Below are positions 36,832 through 44,080 of a stretch of 64,000 bases of DNA, piece by piece. A model generated the notes under the pieces. It saw only the letters and a program-made list of their open reading frames with translations. It did no database searches and had not been told where the DNA came from. Each line of letters opens with the position of its first letter. Position 1 is the first letter of the stretch. Origin of the DNA: Ralstonia sp. NFACC01 (lineage in GTDB: Bacteria; Pseudomonadota; Gammaproteobacteria; Burkholderiales; Burkholderiaceae). Position numbers and translations under genes: made by a program. The stretch covers positions 496,001 through 560,000 of the forward strand of contig NZ_FOWV01000001.1 in assembly GCF_900115545.1 (NCBI RefSeq), given 5' to 3'.

Positions 36832-37743
36832 TCAATTGTCTGAGTTCTTCGCGTAATTGGCCATAAGCAAGTACGCCTTTCCCAACTTCCCTAGCTTCAG
36901 CTTCAAACGATACCTATCTACCTCTCCAGACTCGTTCGTGTACGGGCATATGGTCTCAAAGCGAGAGCCGGCGCTTTTGTATTCATACTTGCTGTACATG
37001 CTGGACGTGCAGTCGTCATCGCCGTTTTCTTCGTAATACTGTTCGTAGAATTCGCTATCTAAGCTTGCAACGGACCACGGAAAAATACTCTCCGCGAGGG
37101 CTTTCATGTCCCGCCCTGTATGCCAAAACATCCAAGTGTGCTCGGTCCTGGCGCTGCCATCTCTGTTGTGAACGAAAACCTCTACATTGCTTCGAGTTAA
37201 AGATTTATTGATCCAGTCCTCTAAGTCAATCGATACCTTCCCCCCGCGCGATATGTGACGCATCAAGGGCTCATCGATTGCTAATTTACGCATTTTTTGT
37301 TGAGCTGGGGAGCCGTCGAAGAGTGCTGTGAGGGCTCGCTTATTTCGAGAGTCAAGTGTGTTTTTCTTGGGAATCGGAATCGTCCATGACTTCCCGGCGC
37401 GATGGACCTTGTCTGCGTCAACGTGCACCCAATAAGTGCGGCTGGAGCCCGGGAGGTGTGCGGCGATGATGACTGGGAGGGAGTGATTTGTCCAATAGTT
37501 GAGATGAGTCATCCTTCCGCGAAAGATGTATGCATCGTCAGTCTCCGTGAAATGGCTTGGCCCTGTCTTTATTTGTACCGCAATTAACTTTCCCGTCGGC
37601 GTGTTGTCGTTCACAAGCTCAATATGAGCGTCGATGCCCATATCTATAACGGGCTGCTCTCGGAAAATCCATCCAAAATCGCTGAGAATAATCCCTTCCA
37701 CAGCGCTAACGCCTATCCTTTCAGTGGGGTCGAACCGCTTCAT
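36832..37743 (-). CDS. DUF4365 domain protein, predicted PD-(D/E)XK-type nuclease-like cargo
   Basis: A 303-residue protein. The N-terminal DUF4365 domain (~5-150) begins RIGVSAVEGIILSDFGWIF and has the nuclease-like set Glu16, Asp38 (MGIDAHIEL) and Gln57-x-Lys59 (AVQIKTG). This set corresponds to the restriction-endonuclease-like core; catalytic activity is not proven. The C-terminal half (~150-303) is unlike anything I know. Codon and base use are more A/T-rich than neighbours, suggesting recent transfer. It is likely a phage-carried defence or conversion gene. Confidence 0.75.
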   Translation of the reverse strand: MKRFDPTERIGVSAVEGIILSDFGWIFREQPVIDMGIDAHIELVNDNTPTGKLIAVQIKTGPSHFTETDDAYIFRGRMTHLNYWTNHSLPVIIAAHLPGSSRTYWVHVDADKVHRAGKSWTIPIPKKNTLDSRNKRALTALFDGSPAQQKMRKLAIDEPLMRHISRGGKVSIDLEDWINKSLTRSNVEVFVHNRDGSARTEHTWMFWHTGRDMKALAESIFPWSVASLDSEFYEQYYEENGDDDCTSSMYSKYEYKSAGSRFETICPYTNESGEVDRYRLKLKLGKLGKAYLLMANYAKNSDN

Positions 37744-37922
37744 ATTAGCTTCATTAAATTGGTTAATGAATTTTTATAGTGCACTGGTAGCCCCATTGTG
37801 CCGATGGGGCTTGTGATGCGATTTCTCGCAACCGAAAAGCTGAAACGTTGTATCCGACTTCATCTTCATTCGGCTGCATTATGCAAGATGGACGCGCGAG
37901 ATTGTATATGTGTCAGACGTTG

Positions 37923-38744
37923 CTACGTGCCGACAGATTCCATGGGAATATCGCCAACTATGCGCTGGAAGGCTCGCTCGGCGTGTTCTAACAGCATATT
38001 GCCCTCGTCCAGCATGTCTTCGGAGAGAGCGCTGATGTTAGTCTTGAAGTACGCGGCTTCTTGGCCAACGGGTGGCATCCACGCCGAAACATGTGCCCGA
38101 GCTGATCGAAAAAGTTGGATAGCGTTCAGCGTCTCGAGCTTCGTCTGAGATGCTGTTCGGCCCGGCTGGCGCACTAGCTCCCAGAGGCAATTTGCTACTG
38201 TTTCGATGTGCAGTTGGGTGATGCTCAGCAGAATGGCGGTGGTCTCTGGCGACGCGCGTAGCTGTTGACTGAACGCGATGCGGACCATGTGCTCACATCG
38301 ATGGTATCGCGCAGTGACGTCGCTCCATTTTTTCGGCATGGTCGCTTGCATGTTTTCCCCTCTTTTGCTTGGTTTACAGGAACGTGCACGCCGAGTGTCG
38401 TTGTGCGCGGCATGGGCCCGCGGCTCTGGACGTTGCTCGCGCGCGCGCAACTTAATTGCGAGGTGCAATTGCATGGCGGCATTGGTCGCTTCCGCCAGCT
38501 TGTGTCTATAGAAGCCGCCCACCACAAACGCTGGCCTCTGAGCAAGCGACGTCGGTTTGAGGATGAGAGCAACGCCGTCATATGCGCCGCTTTCCACATG
38601 CTCAAGCAATAGGGCGACTGCGCGGTCGAGGTCACGACGATACGTAGCACTGCGACGCGCTTCTAGCTCTTCCTCGTGGGTGAAGGGCGGTATCTCGGGC
38701 GGTGCGCGCGTGCCTGGCTGAGGAAACTGAATGAGGATGCCCAT
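37923..38744 (-). CDS. Hypothetical cargo protein (possibly two genes read as one frame)
   Basis: A 273-residue open frame from ATG 38744 (MGILIQFPQPGTRAPP). The middle (about residues 100-130) is Arg/Pro-rich and looks like linker or non-coding read-through. An internal ATG at 38351 has a good GAGGGG Shine-Dalgarno and would give a 142-residue helical protein (MQATMPKKWSDVTARYHRCE). No family recognised. It lies directly downstream of the repressor terminator and has palindromes upstream, so it should have its own promoter. Confidence 0.5.
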   Translation of the reverse strand: MGILIQFPQPGTRAPPEIPPFTHEEELEARRSATYRRDLDRAVALLLEHVESGAYDGVALILKPTSLAQRPAFVVGGFYRHKLAEATNAAMQLHLAIKLRAREQRPEPRAHAAHNDTRRARSCKPSKRGENMQATMPKKWSDVTARYHRCEHMVRIAFSQQLRASPETTAILLSITQLHIETVANCLWELVRQPGRTASQTKLETLNAIQLFRSARAHVSAWMPPVGQEAAYFKTNISALSEDMLDEGNMLLEHAERAFQRIVGDIPMESVGT

Positions 38745-38761
38745 TGTTGATTCGACTGACG

Positions 38762-38801
38762 GCCCGCGCGGGCAGTCATGTTGTTGGTGGGCGACCAACA
38801 A
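38762..38801. repeat. Two adjacent perfect inverted repeats upstream of the 38744 gene
   Basis: GCCCGCGCGGGC (38762-38773) is a 12-bp palindrome. TTGTTGGT (38781-38788) and ACCAACAA (38794-38801) form an 8-bp perfect inverted repeat with a 5-base spacer. They could be operators or RNA stems in the 5' region of the 38744 gene. Confidence 0.6.
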
Positions 38802-38842
38802 TAGAATAAGAAATCTCCTATTCGCATCCTGCTCAACAGGAA

Positions 38843-38868
38843 ACAAAAAATCCCGCCGAAGCGGGATT
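38843..38868 (-). terminator. Intrinsic terminator of the repressor gene
   Basis: On the minus strand, AATCCCGC/GCGGGATT (38849-38868) with a TTCG loop is followed by a T run. It sits 2 bases after the repressor stop codon, so repressor mRNA ends before the cargo genes. Confidence 0.88.
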
Positions 38869-38870
38869 CT

Positions 38871-39347
38871 TTAACCGGCGCGTTTGCGCTGCGCCTTACT
38901 CTTCGGGAGAGGGGGGTAGCCGTAGTCGGATGGCTCGGCAACCTCTGCCGGCGCATCCTCGAAGCGTCGCGACTTGGCCCCTGTCGGGTCCAATGCAAGT
39001 ACTTCCGTGTCAACGAGCAGGCTGGCTGCCTCGGTCAGCAATTTCACTGCGCGCGCTTCGCGGGCGCGACTTGCGGCCAACTGTTGGCGCAGTTCTGCAA
39101 TAACGCGATCTCGCTCCGCAAGCTGAGTGTCCGGGTCGGCTTCCCCGGCGTCGAATGTTCCAGCCGGTAGCCCGATGAGCTTCTCCATCTTTTCTACTGC
39201 TCGATCACCAAACGGTGCGGTGCCGTTGAGCAGCTGCGAGACATAGGTTGGATTGACGCCTTCATGCAATCGAGCGAAGGCGGCGGGACCGCCCGCGTCA
39301 TTCACCATTTGGCGAAGCTTCTCAACTCTTCGCGCGCGCAAATCCAT
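38871..39347 (-). CDS. Phage repressor-like helix-turn-helix protein (CI position)
   Basis: A 158-residue protein. An N-terminal HTH (RRVEKLRQMVNDAGGPAAFA, then NPTYVSQLLNGTAPFGDRAV; residues ~5-60) is followed by a coiled coil (~75-112) and a disordered basic tail. There is no S24/LexA-type peptidase domain, so RecA-stimulated self-cleavage is not expected. It is divergent from the Cro-like gene with a shared operator between; a terminator lies right behind it. It is the likely lysogeny repressor. Confidence 0.82.
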   Translation of the reverse strand: MDLRARRVEKLRQMVNDAGGPAAFARLHEGVNPTYVSQLLNGTAPFGDRAVEKMEKLIGLPAGTFDAGEADPDTQLAERDRVIAELRQQLAASRAREARAVKLLTEAASLLVDTEVLALDPTGAKSRRFEDAPAEVAEPSDYGYPPLPKSKAQRKRAG

Positions 39348-39400
39348 GGTGGTGTCCCTTTCCTAGCGATTGCAAAATTATGTGATTCTATTGTTTGGTG

Positions 39401-39418
39401 CGATAGAAAACGCTATCG
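39401..39418. promoter_or_regulatory. Probable repressor operator, right (oR-like)
   Basis: CGATAGAAAACGCTATCG has inverted half-sites CGATAG/CTATCG with a 6-base spacer, 2 bases before the Cro-like ATG and 53 bases from the repressor start. It shares both half-sites and spacing with 31851-31868. Confidence 0.7.
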
Positions 39419-39420
39419 TC

Positions 39421-39849
39421 ATGGCCATGACACTAACCGAGTATGTCCGTGCTCGACGTGGCCGTCTGACGGCACTCGCGCGCGCCATCGACATGTCGCC
39501 GATCTACTTGTCGCAAGTCGTGAACAAGGGTCTGCGGATCAACCCAGCGCGATGCGTCGCAATTGAAGTCGCGACGCAGGGCTCGGTCCGACGTCAGGAT
39601 CTCCGGCCCGACGACTGGCATTTGATCTGGCCCGAACTTTTCACTGCCCGCGCGTCATCCACACGGCTACACCAAAGGCCAATGCGGCCCAACCCTCGAA
39701 TGATACCGGCTGCTGCATCTGCGGCCCGTCTTCGACGTGTTCGCCGCAGGGACAGCTTCCGCGCATTGGACCGTGCCTTTCCAACGATGAGGCAAGTGTA
39801 CGCGCCCACCAAAACCGCCGGTAGTGCGACCCGCACAACCTGCCTATGA
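39421..39849 (+). CDS. Cro/YdaS-type transcriptional regulator
   Basis: A 142-residue frame. Residues 1-~72 form a YdaS/Cro-like HTH (LTEYVRARRGRLTALARAID, then MSPIYLSQVVNKGLRINPAR and RRQDLRPDDW). The Arg/Ser-rich remainder is unlike the family, which normally stops near residue 75, and may be a recent extension. The start is at 39421 or the ATG at 39427. It is first in the rightward early operon and divergent from the repressor. Confidence 0.72.
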   Translation: MAMTLTEYVRARRGRLTALARAIDMSPIYLSQVVNKGLRINPARCVAIEVATQGSVRRQDLRPDDWHLIWPELFTARASSTRLHQRPMRPNPRMIPAAASAARLRRVRRRDSFRALDRAFPTMRQVYAPTKTAGSATRTTCL

Positions 39850-39870
39850 CAGCTCTTTAGGAGAGACAAC

Positions 39871-40395
39871 TTGAGCCACCACTATTCCGAGATCAATCAA
39901 CACGACGCGCTCTACTGGGTGGCACGCGGCTACCCGGGCGGCGTTGAAGGATTGGCCGCGCGGATGGACAAGTCCGCTGCGGTGCTGCGCAACAAGCTGC
40001 TGCCGCATGTGCAGACGAACTACGTGTCGTTCGAAGAGGTGTCGGTGATTGTCGAGCACGCGGAAGGCGCTGGTGTGCCGAACGCGAAGCTGCCGATTCA
40101 GGCGCTGTGCTGGCGGCACGGGATGGTGGCGATTCCGCTGCCCGAGGTGGCCCGCGAAGAACTGCCGAATACGGATCTGTATGAGGCGCTGTGCCAGGTG
40201 TTGGCCGAGGTGGGCGATGTGAGCCGCGCGATGTCTGCGGCGCTGGCGGACAACCATCTCTCGGAGGGTGAGATGCGGAAGCTGGAGCGGGAGTTTGAAG
40301 AGGCGACGGCTTCTGTGATGGTGCTGCGTGAGCTGTTGCGTGTGCGTGCGCAGCGTGATGCGGAGCGGTTGCAGCGGTTGCGTGGCAAGGCGTGA
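39871..40395 (+). CDS. Phage regulatory protein CII (CP76 family), TTG start
   Basis: A 174-residue protein of the Phage_CP76 family found behind cro in P2-like and related phages: DALYWVARGYPGGVEGLAARM, MDKSAAVLRNKLLP, a central HTH-like region and a C-terminal helix rich in Arg/Glu. TTG start at 39871 with TAGGAGAG upstream. It probably activates or modulates early/lysogeny promoters (family inference). Confidence 0.85.
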   Translation: MSHHYSEINQHDALYWVARGYPGGVEGLAARMDKSAAVLRNKLLPHVQTNYVSFEEVSVIVEHAEGAGVPNAKLPIQALCWRHGMVAIPLPEVAREELPNTDLYEALCQVLAEVGDVSRAMSAALADNHLSEGEMRKLEREFEEATASVMVLRELLRVRAQRDAERLQRLRGKA

Positions 40396-40482
40396 TGCGC
40401 CTGATGTTTGTTTGTTGTGCATGTGTCAGCCGATGCCGGTGCGTTGGCTGTTTTTTGAGCGCGTGAGCGCATAGGAGTAGTG

Positions 40483-40680
40483 ATGCAAGGCTGTAAAGAA
40501 AATTGCGGTGGGCAGGCGAAGTTGTCGCGTGAGCATGCCGAGAAAATCGCTGATGTTCTGTGCACCCAGGTCAAGGAATACAACGACTTCAATCTCGCGA
40601 TGCCCGCGCGCCTGACTGAGGCCCGTGAGGCCCTGACGCGCGAGCTAAGGCTGCTAGCCGAGGTTACTGGGCCTTTTTGA
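40483..40680 (+). CDS. Small hypothetical phage protein
   Basis: A 65-residue protein starting MQGCKENCGGQAKLSREHAE and rich in helix. ATG at 40483 with TAGGAG upstream. Its end overlaps by 17 bases the end of a small gene on the other strand. No family recognised. Confidence 0.65.
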   Translation: MQGCKENCGGQAKLSREHAEKIADVLCTQVKEYNDFNLAMPARLTEAREALTRELRLLAEVTGPF

Positions 40681-40843
40681 CAAGGTAGGCGGCGTAGGTT
40701 TCGATAAACGAAGAGCAGAACTGCGCTGTTGTCTCGCCGGCACGCGCGTTGGGAGTATTCGGAGATCCGAACATGGTGGGTTGTTGCTCAATGAGTTTCA
40801 TGAGCATTTTTTCTGCTTCATCGCGGGCGTCTTTGAGTTCCAT
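40664..40843 (-). CDS. Small hypothetical protein encoded antisense within the early operon
   Basis: A 59-residue frame starting MELKDARDEAEKMLMKLIEQ and containing QFCSSFIETYAAYLVKK. A GAGGA Shine-Dalgarno lies 4 bases upstream. It has natural protein composition and fills an otherwise empty gap, overlapping the previous gene tail to tail. Leftward orientation inside a rightward operon is unusual. Confidence 0.5.
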   Translation of the reverse strand: MELKDARDEAEKMLMKLIEQQPTMFGSPNTPNARAGETTAQFCSSFIETYAAYLVKKAQ

Positions 40844-40975
40844 GTTTCCTCGTAGAAGGGGTTGAAGTGATTTTCATCGGGTCCGGAAACCCGACGAGGC
40901 AGTGTTGCCGCCAGCGGTCGGGGCGGCAACCTGTTGCGCCACGTTGTATCGATTTTTGACAGGGCTAGACCGCGC

Positions 40976-41374
40976 ATGACACAAACGCAGGACAACACGC
41001 CACGCTTTTCACACGGCATGACGTGCTGCAAGGCGGGACGTCTTGCTGTGGGCTTGTCGTGTGAGCGCGTCGATCAGATGTGTTGTGCCTGGCACCGCAT
41101 TGCGGGGGCGTTCAAGCCTCGCGGGTTGGCGGTGCTGTCGAAGTTTGCGGAGCATCTGTTGGATGCTTGCGCGTGGCCGTTGGCTGATGTGTTTTGGCCG
41201 TTCAATGCGGCTGGTGAGTCTTCTGCGCTGGCGTTGGCCTGCGCGTCGCGGTATCGCGCGATTTCAACTGAGGCGGAGCGCCTCGCTTTTCGATCCACTG
41301 TTGTTGCGTCGACGTCGCCGGAGTTTGTGGCAGTGTTTGACGTGCTGTGTAAGGCCGCGCCGCTGCGGCTGTAA
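40976..41374 (+). CDS. Hypothetical early phage protein
   Basis: A 132-residue protein from ATG 40976 (MTQTQDNTPRFSHGMTCC). It has several Cys and Trp residues (CCAWHRIAGAF; CAWPLADVFWPF), no clear metal-binding pattern and no membrane helix. It is the first of a tight run of rightward genes that leads to the replication-initiator-like gene. Family not recognised. Confidence 0.55.
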   Translation: MTQTQDNTPRFSHGMTCCKAGRLAVGLSCERVDQMCCAWHRIAGAFKPRGLAVLSKFAEHLLDACAWPLADVFWPFNAAGESSALALACASRYRAISTEAERLAFRSTVVASTSPEFVAVFDVLCKAAPLRL

Positions 41375-41384
41375 GGGCGATTCC

Positions 41385-41573
41385 ATGGACATTCCTATCG
41401 AGGCCGTTGGCGCTGTTTGGGCCAAGGGCAGGGCGGCTGCATTGTCTGGCCGTCCGTTGGATGAGGCGAACGAGTATCCGGCTGGCAGCGCGCATCACGC
41501 GGCGTGGCTGGCGGGGTATATGGGCTTGACGCGCACCTATGGAGGCGAGGGTGTCGGCGTATCGGATCAATGA
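41385..41573 (+). CDS. Small Rmf-like phage protein
   Basis: A 62-residue protein. Its core AVWAKGRAAALSGRPLDEAN, then EYPAGSAHHAAWLAGYMG, has the G-x3-A-x2-G-(K/R)-P and Y...W-x2-GY spacing of ribosome-modulation-factor-like small proteins common in phages. Ribosome action is only an inference. It overlaps the next gene by 23 bases. Confidence 0.6.
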   Translation: MDIPIEAVGAVWAKGRAAALSGRPLDEANEYPAGSAHHAAWLAGYMGLTRTYGGEGVGVSDQ

Positions 41574-42582
41574 TCTTGAGTTGAGCGCGCTGGCCGGGGC
41601 GGGTGCGGAGATCGCCCATCTGTACCTGGTGGCGCTGCGCCCGCGTATGGACTTCAGGACGGGCGTGGTGGGGCGTGTGGTGCGGATCTCGTATCAGGCG
41701 CTGCGTGAGTGGACGGAGCGCACTGCGCGTCGTGGCGTGCGCTACCAGGCGCATGACAAGTCGAAGCTGCAACGGATGCTGGCGCAGTTGGAGAAGCTGG
41801 GGCTGCTGCGCCGGCTTGGCGGGCAGTACGAGCTCGTTTTTGCGTGCCCGTTGGCGGATACGGATTCGTGCGTCCAAAAGAAAGCCGGTCGAGGTTCGAT
41901 ACACCCGCAGGATGGCTATGAATTCAATGCTGATGCGGGTTTCAAGGATGTGCCGGAGTCTGTGGATAACGCGAAAGCCGCCACACATCCGTATTCCGGT
42001 AACACCTATAAAACCAACCCCCCTAACCCCCCACGCCGGGGGCGTGAGAAGAAGGAGATTGAGTCCCCCACGCCTGCGGCGCGGGAGGATCGAAACGGCC
42101 CCCAACACCGTCGCTCGCGGCGGCACCGGCTCTCAGAGGAACGTGGTCAGAACACGAGCGTGGTTGGGGATGGGCTTGCAGAGAGTGAGGATGGGCAGGG
42201 CGTGGCGTGGCAAGCAGACCTTGCCTGGCCGGTTGACCTGAGAGGGCCTGAGCGGGCGCGTGTTGCGCGCATTGTGGCTCGTGCACCTGCGGACATGAGG
42301 CAGACGGTGATCGACGAATGGCGGGGCCGTATGGCGGCGGGTGGTGTGGACGATCCGTTTGCGATGCTGGCGTACCACGCGAAGCGGGCGAGCGATCCGG
42401 ATTGGGTGCCGTCGTATGCGGCGGCGGTGCGGGAGTCGCGCGAGCGGGCGAGGGCGCTGCGGCGCCAGCAGGAGGAGGCGCTGGCGCGGTTGCAGGCGCA
42501 GGCTGAGCAGGCGGTGGCTGGGTTGCCGTGGCATGCGGGCCGGTTGCGGCACGCGGTGGGCGTTGCGCGAGGTGCGGCATGA
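41551..42582 (+). CDS. Replication-initiator-like protein (O-like position), GTG start
   Basis: A 343-residue protein. The N-terminal ~110 residues are a winged-helix-like DNA-binding domain (ISYQALREWTERTARRGVRY, SKLQRMLAQLEKLGLLRRLG). Residues ~130-210 are low-complexity (Pro/Arg/Asn) and the C-terminus is helical. GTG 41551 with GGAGGCGAG directly upstream is preferred; ATG 41539 is possible. No helicase or primase gene accompanies it, so host DnaB would be recruited. The initiator role is inferred from position, HTH and the repeat-rich centre. Confidence 0.6.
   Translation: MSAYRINDLELSALAGAGAEIAHLYLVALRPRMDFRTGVVGRVVRISYQALREWTERTARRGVRYQAHDKSKLQRMLAQLEKLGLLRRLGGQYELVFACPLADTDSCVQKKAGRGSIHPQDGYEFNADAGFKDVPESVDNAKAATHPYSGNTYKTNPPNPPRRGREKKEIESPTPAAREDRNGPQHRRSRRHRLSEERGQNTSVVGDGLAESEDGQGVAWQADLAWPVDLRGPERARVARIVARAPADMRQTVIDEWRGRMAAGGVDDPFAMLAYHAKRASDPDWVPSYAAAVRESRERARALRRQQEEALARLQAQAEQAVAGLPWHAGRLRHAVGVARGAA
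42027..42088. repeat. Repeated CCCCCACGCC hairpins inside the O-like gene, candidate origin
   Basis: CCCCCCACGCC (42027-42037) and CCCCCACGCC (42065-42074) are direct repeats, each followed by an inverted complement (CACGCC-GGG-GGCGTG at 42032-42046; CGCC-TGC-GGCG at 42071-42080). They lie in the part of the gene that codes low-complexity protein, as lambda ori does in gene O. Confidence 0.4.
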
Positions 42583-42878
42583 CGGCTGGGGAGGCGTTCG
42601 ACGCGGCGGTGCTGGCGGCGTGTGGCAAAGGTGAGTGGCCGTCGCGGGCGGTGTTCTGGTCGGCGGTGCGGTTTGGGATGAAGGCCGTTGAGGCGGCGCG
42701 CTGGGCTGATGCTGATGAGCGGTGGTCGGCGCTGTGGCGGGTGGCGATGGCTGAGCATCTGCCGCCGATTCCGGAGGCGCCGTTGGTGGGGGCGCCGCCG
42801 TCTATGGTGCGGGCGGAGACGCATCTTGGGCGGATGTATCAAATCATGGGATCGAGGAGGCCGGATGTATTGCGTTAA
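42579..42878 (+). CDS. Hypothetical phage protein
   Basis: A 99-residue protein starting MTAGEAFDAAVLAACGKGEW. The ATG overlaps the previous stop (ATGA) and the end overlaps the next gene by 14 bases, so it is tightly coupled in the early operon. Helical, with many Trp. Homologues are typical of Ralstonia/Burkholderia phages by my impression, with unknown role. Confidence 0.65.
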   Translation: MTAGEAFDAAVLAACGKGEWPSRAVFWSAVRFGMKAVEAARWADADERWSALWRVAMAEHLPPIPEAPLVGAPPSMVRAETHLGRMYQIMGSRRPDVLR

Positions 42879-43278
42879 GCCGCGTGAGGTGACGAGGCGA
42901 TCTGCGTTGGTGACGAGCGAGGATCAGGCGCTCGATGATCTGCTGTTGGAGTGGTTCCGCTGGGAGGCGCAGTATTCGGGCGCGAAGTGGTTTTCGAACC
43001 GGGATGCGACGTGCGGCGGGTCTGCGAGCTCGCGGCAGTGGATGTCGACGGATGACATTCACGAGGCGAGCGTGGATGCGTGGCAGATGCAGCAGGTGGC
43101 GGCGGCGATGGAGGCGATCTCGGGCGACCACGCGCTGGCGATTCGGGTGGAGTGTCGCAATCGCCTTGGGCCGGGGGTGTGGCGGAACCCGCGTGCGGGG
43201 CTGCGGCAGCCGTTGGCGTATGCGGCGGCGAAGGTGGCGATCAGGCCTTGGATTGTTAAATTCGGTGTCGAGTATTGA
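42865..43278 (+). CDS. Possible late-transcription regulator (antiterminator Q position)
   Basis: A 137-residue protein (MYCVKPREVTRRSALVTSED; LLEWFRWEAQYSGAKWF). Start at 42865 with GAGGAGG. It is the last early gene, just before a strong terminator (43341-43370) and the packaging genes, which is where lambdoid phages carry antiterminator Q or a late activator. No zinc-finger Cys set is visible. The role is inferred from position only. Confidence 0.5.
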   Translation: MYCVKPREVTRRSALVTSEDQALDDLLLEWFRWEAQYSGAKWFSNRDATCGGSASSRQWMSTDDIHEASVDAWQMQQVAAAMEAISGDHALAIRVECRNRLGPGVWRNPRAGLRQPLAYAAAKVAIRPWIVKFGVEY

Positions 43279-43340
43279 TGGTGGGGCGGGGCGTCGCTTA
43301 AAGTTCGGTTCGTGGGGCGACGCGCGCCTGTACGAAATGG

Positions 43341-43373
43341 AAAAGCCCGAGTGGAAATGCTCGGGCTTTTTTT
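43341..43373. terminator. Bidirectional intrinsic terminator between early and late regions
   Basis: AAAAGCCCGAG (43341-43351) and CTCGGGCTTTT (43360-43370) pair perfectly with an 8-base loop, and T runs lie on both strands. It ends the rightward early operon and the leftward zinc-ribbon gene. Confidence 0.9.
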
Positions 43374-43390
43374 GTTTTGATCTGCGCTGC

Positions 43391-44080
43391 CTACTTAGGC
43401 GCAGAGAGCTTTGCCGCCTCGAATCCAGCGACGTCGAAATCCAAAGTGCGTGATCCTTCTTGGTAAAAATCCGCCTGGATACGGACACGTTTTGCTTTCT
43501 GCATGCGCGAGTAAAACTTGTCGAACGGCGTTAGGAACAGGGCTGTCGTGCTGTGGTCGCTCGGTTCGACGGCATTAAAGCGGACGCTTTCTCCGTCATC
43601 GAATCGCACGAGAACCGAGCAACGGTCAATCATGCAGACGAACTGGCCGCGCTCGATGGAGAACAGGACGTCATTGCCTTGACGTGGGTGTTTCCGCAGC
43701 GTGAGCGTGGCATGCTGTTCGCCGGTGTAGGGAAACTTGAAGTCAAGAGTATTGGTGCTAACGTTGGCCGCGTAGTAGACAGTCCCCTTGCCCATACTGT
43801 CTGGGTTAGAGGTGTATTGCCACGGGGTTTTAGGCAATTGATCCGCCTGCGTCGCGGTGGCCTGAGCGGCCGGCGTGGCACTCGAAGACGTCGCGCTGTC
43901 CTTGTCGTTGGACGTGATCTTGCCAAGGACAGCGATGAGGATTGGCAATCCGATTATCACTGCCAGTATCTTGGTGACGATTGACGTTCGTTTGACCGGA
44001 TTCTTGATTCCGCAGCGAGGGCATATTTTCGCCTGGTCGCTGACTTCGACGCCGCACTCACGGCAGTTTCTGAGTGCCAT
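43391..44080 (-). CDS. Zinc-ribbon single-pass membrane protein, cargo (moron)
   Basis: A 229-residue protein. Residues 1-27 are a zinc ribbon (CRECG and CPRCG, four Cys). A membrane helix lies at ~33-56 (IVTKILAVIIGLPILIAVLG), then a Ser/Ala/Thr linker and a beta-rich external domain (~85-225). The external domain side is presumably periplasmic. It runs against the late operon and has its own terminator, which marks it as a lysogenically expressed insert. Homologous architecture occurs in bacterial zinc-ribbon proteins of unknown role. Confidence 0.75.
   Translation of the reverse strand: MALRNCRECGVEVSDQAKICPRCGIKNPVKRTSIVTKILAVIIGLPILIAVLGKITSNDKDSATSSSATPAAQATATQADQLPKTPWQYTSNPDSMGKGTVYYAANVSTNTLDFKFPYTGEQHATLTLRKHPRQGNDVLFSIERGQFVCMIDRCSVLVRFDDGESVRFNAVEPSDHSTTALFLTPFDKFYSRMQKAKRVRIQADFYQEGSRTLDFDVAGFEAAKLSAPK

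Noticed and set aside
39641-39838. Minus-strand 65-codon frame under the C-terminal part of the Cro-like gene (contains a CPCGE motif and a short hydrophobic end)
   Set aside because: It could explain the odd Arg-rich tail of the Cro-like frame, but no start site or homologue can be supported.
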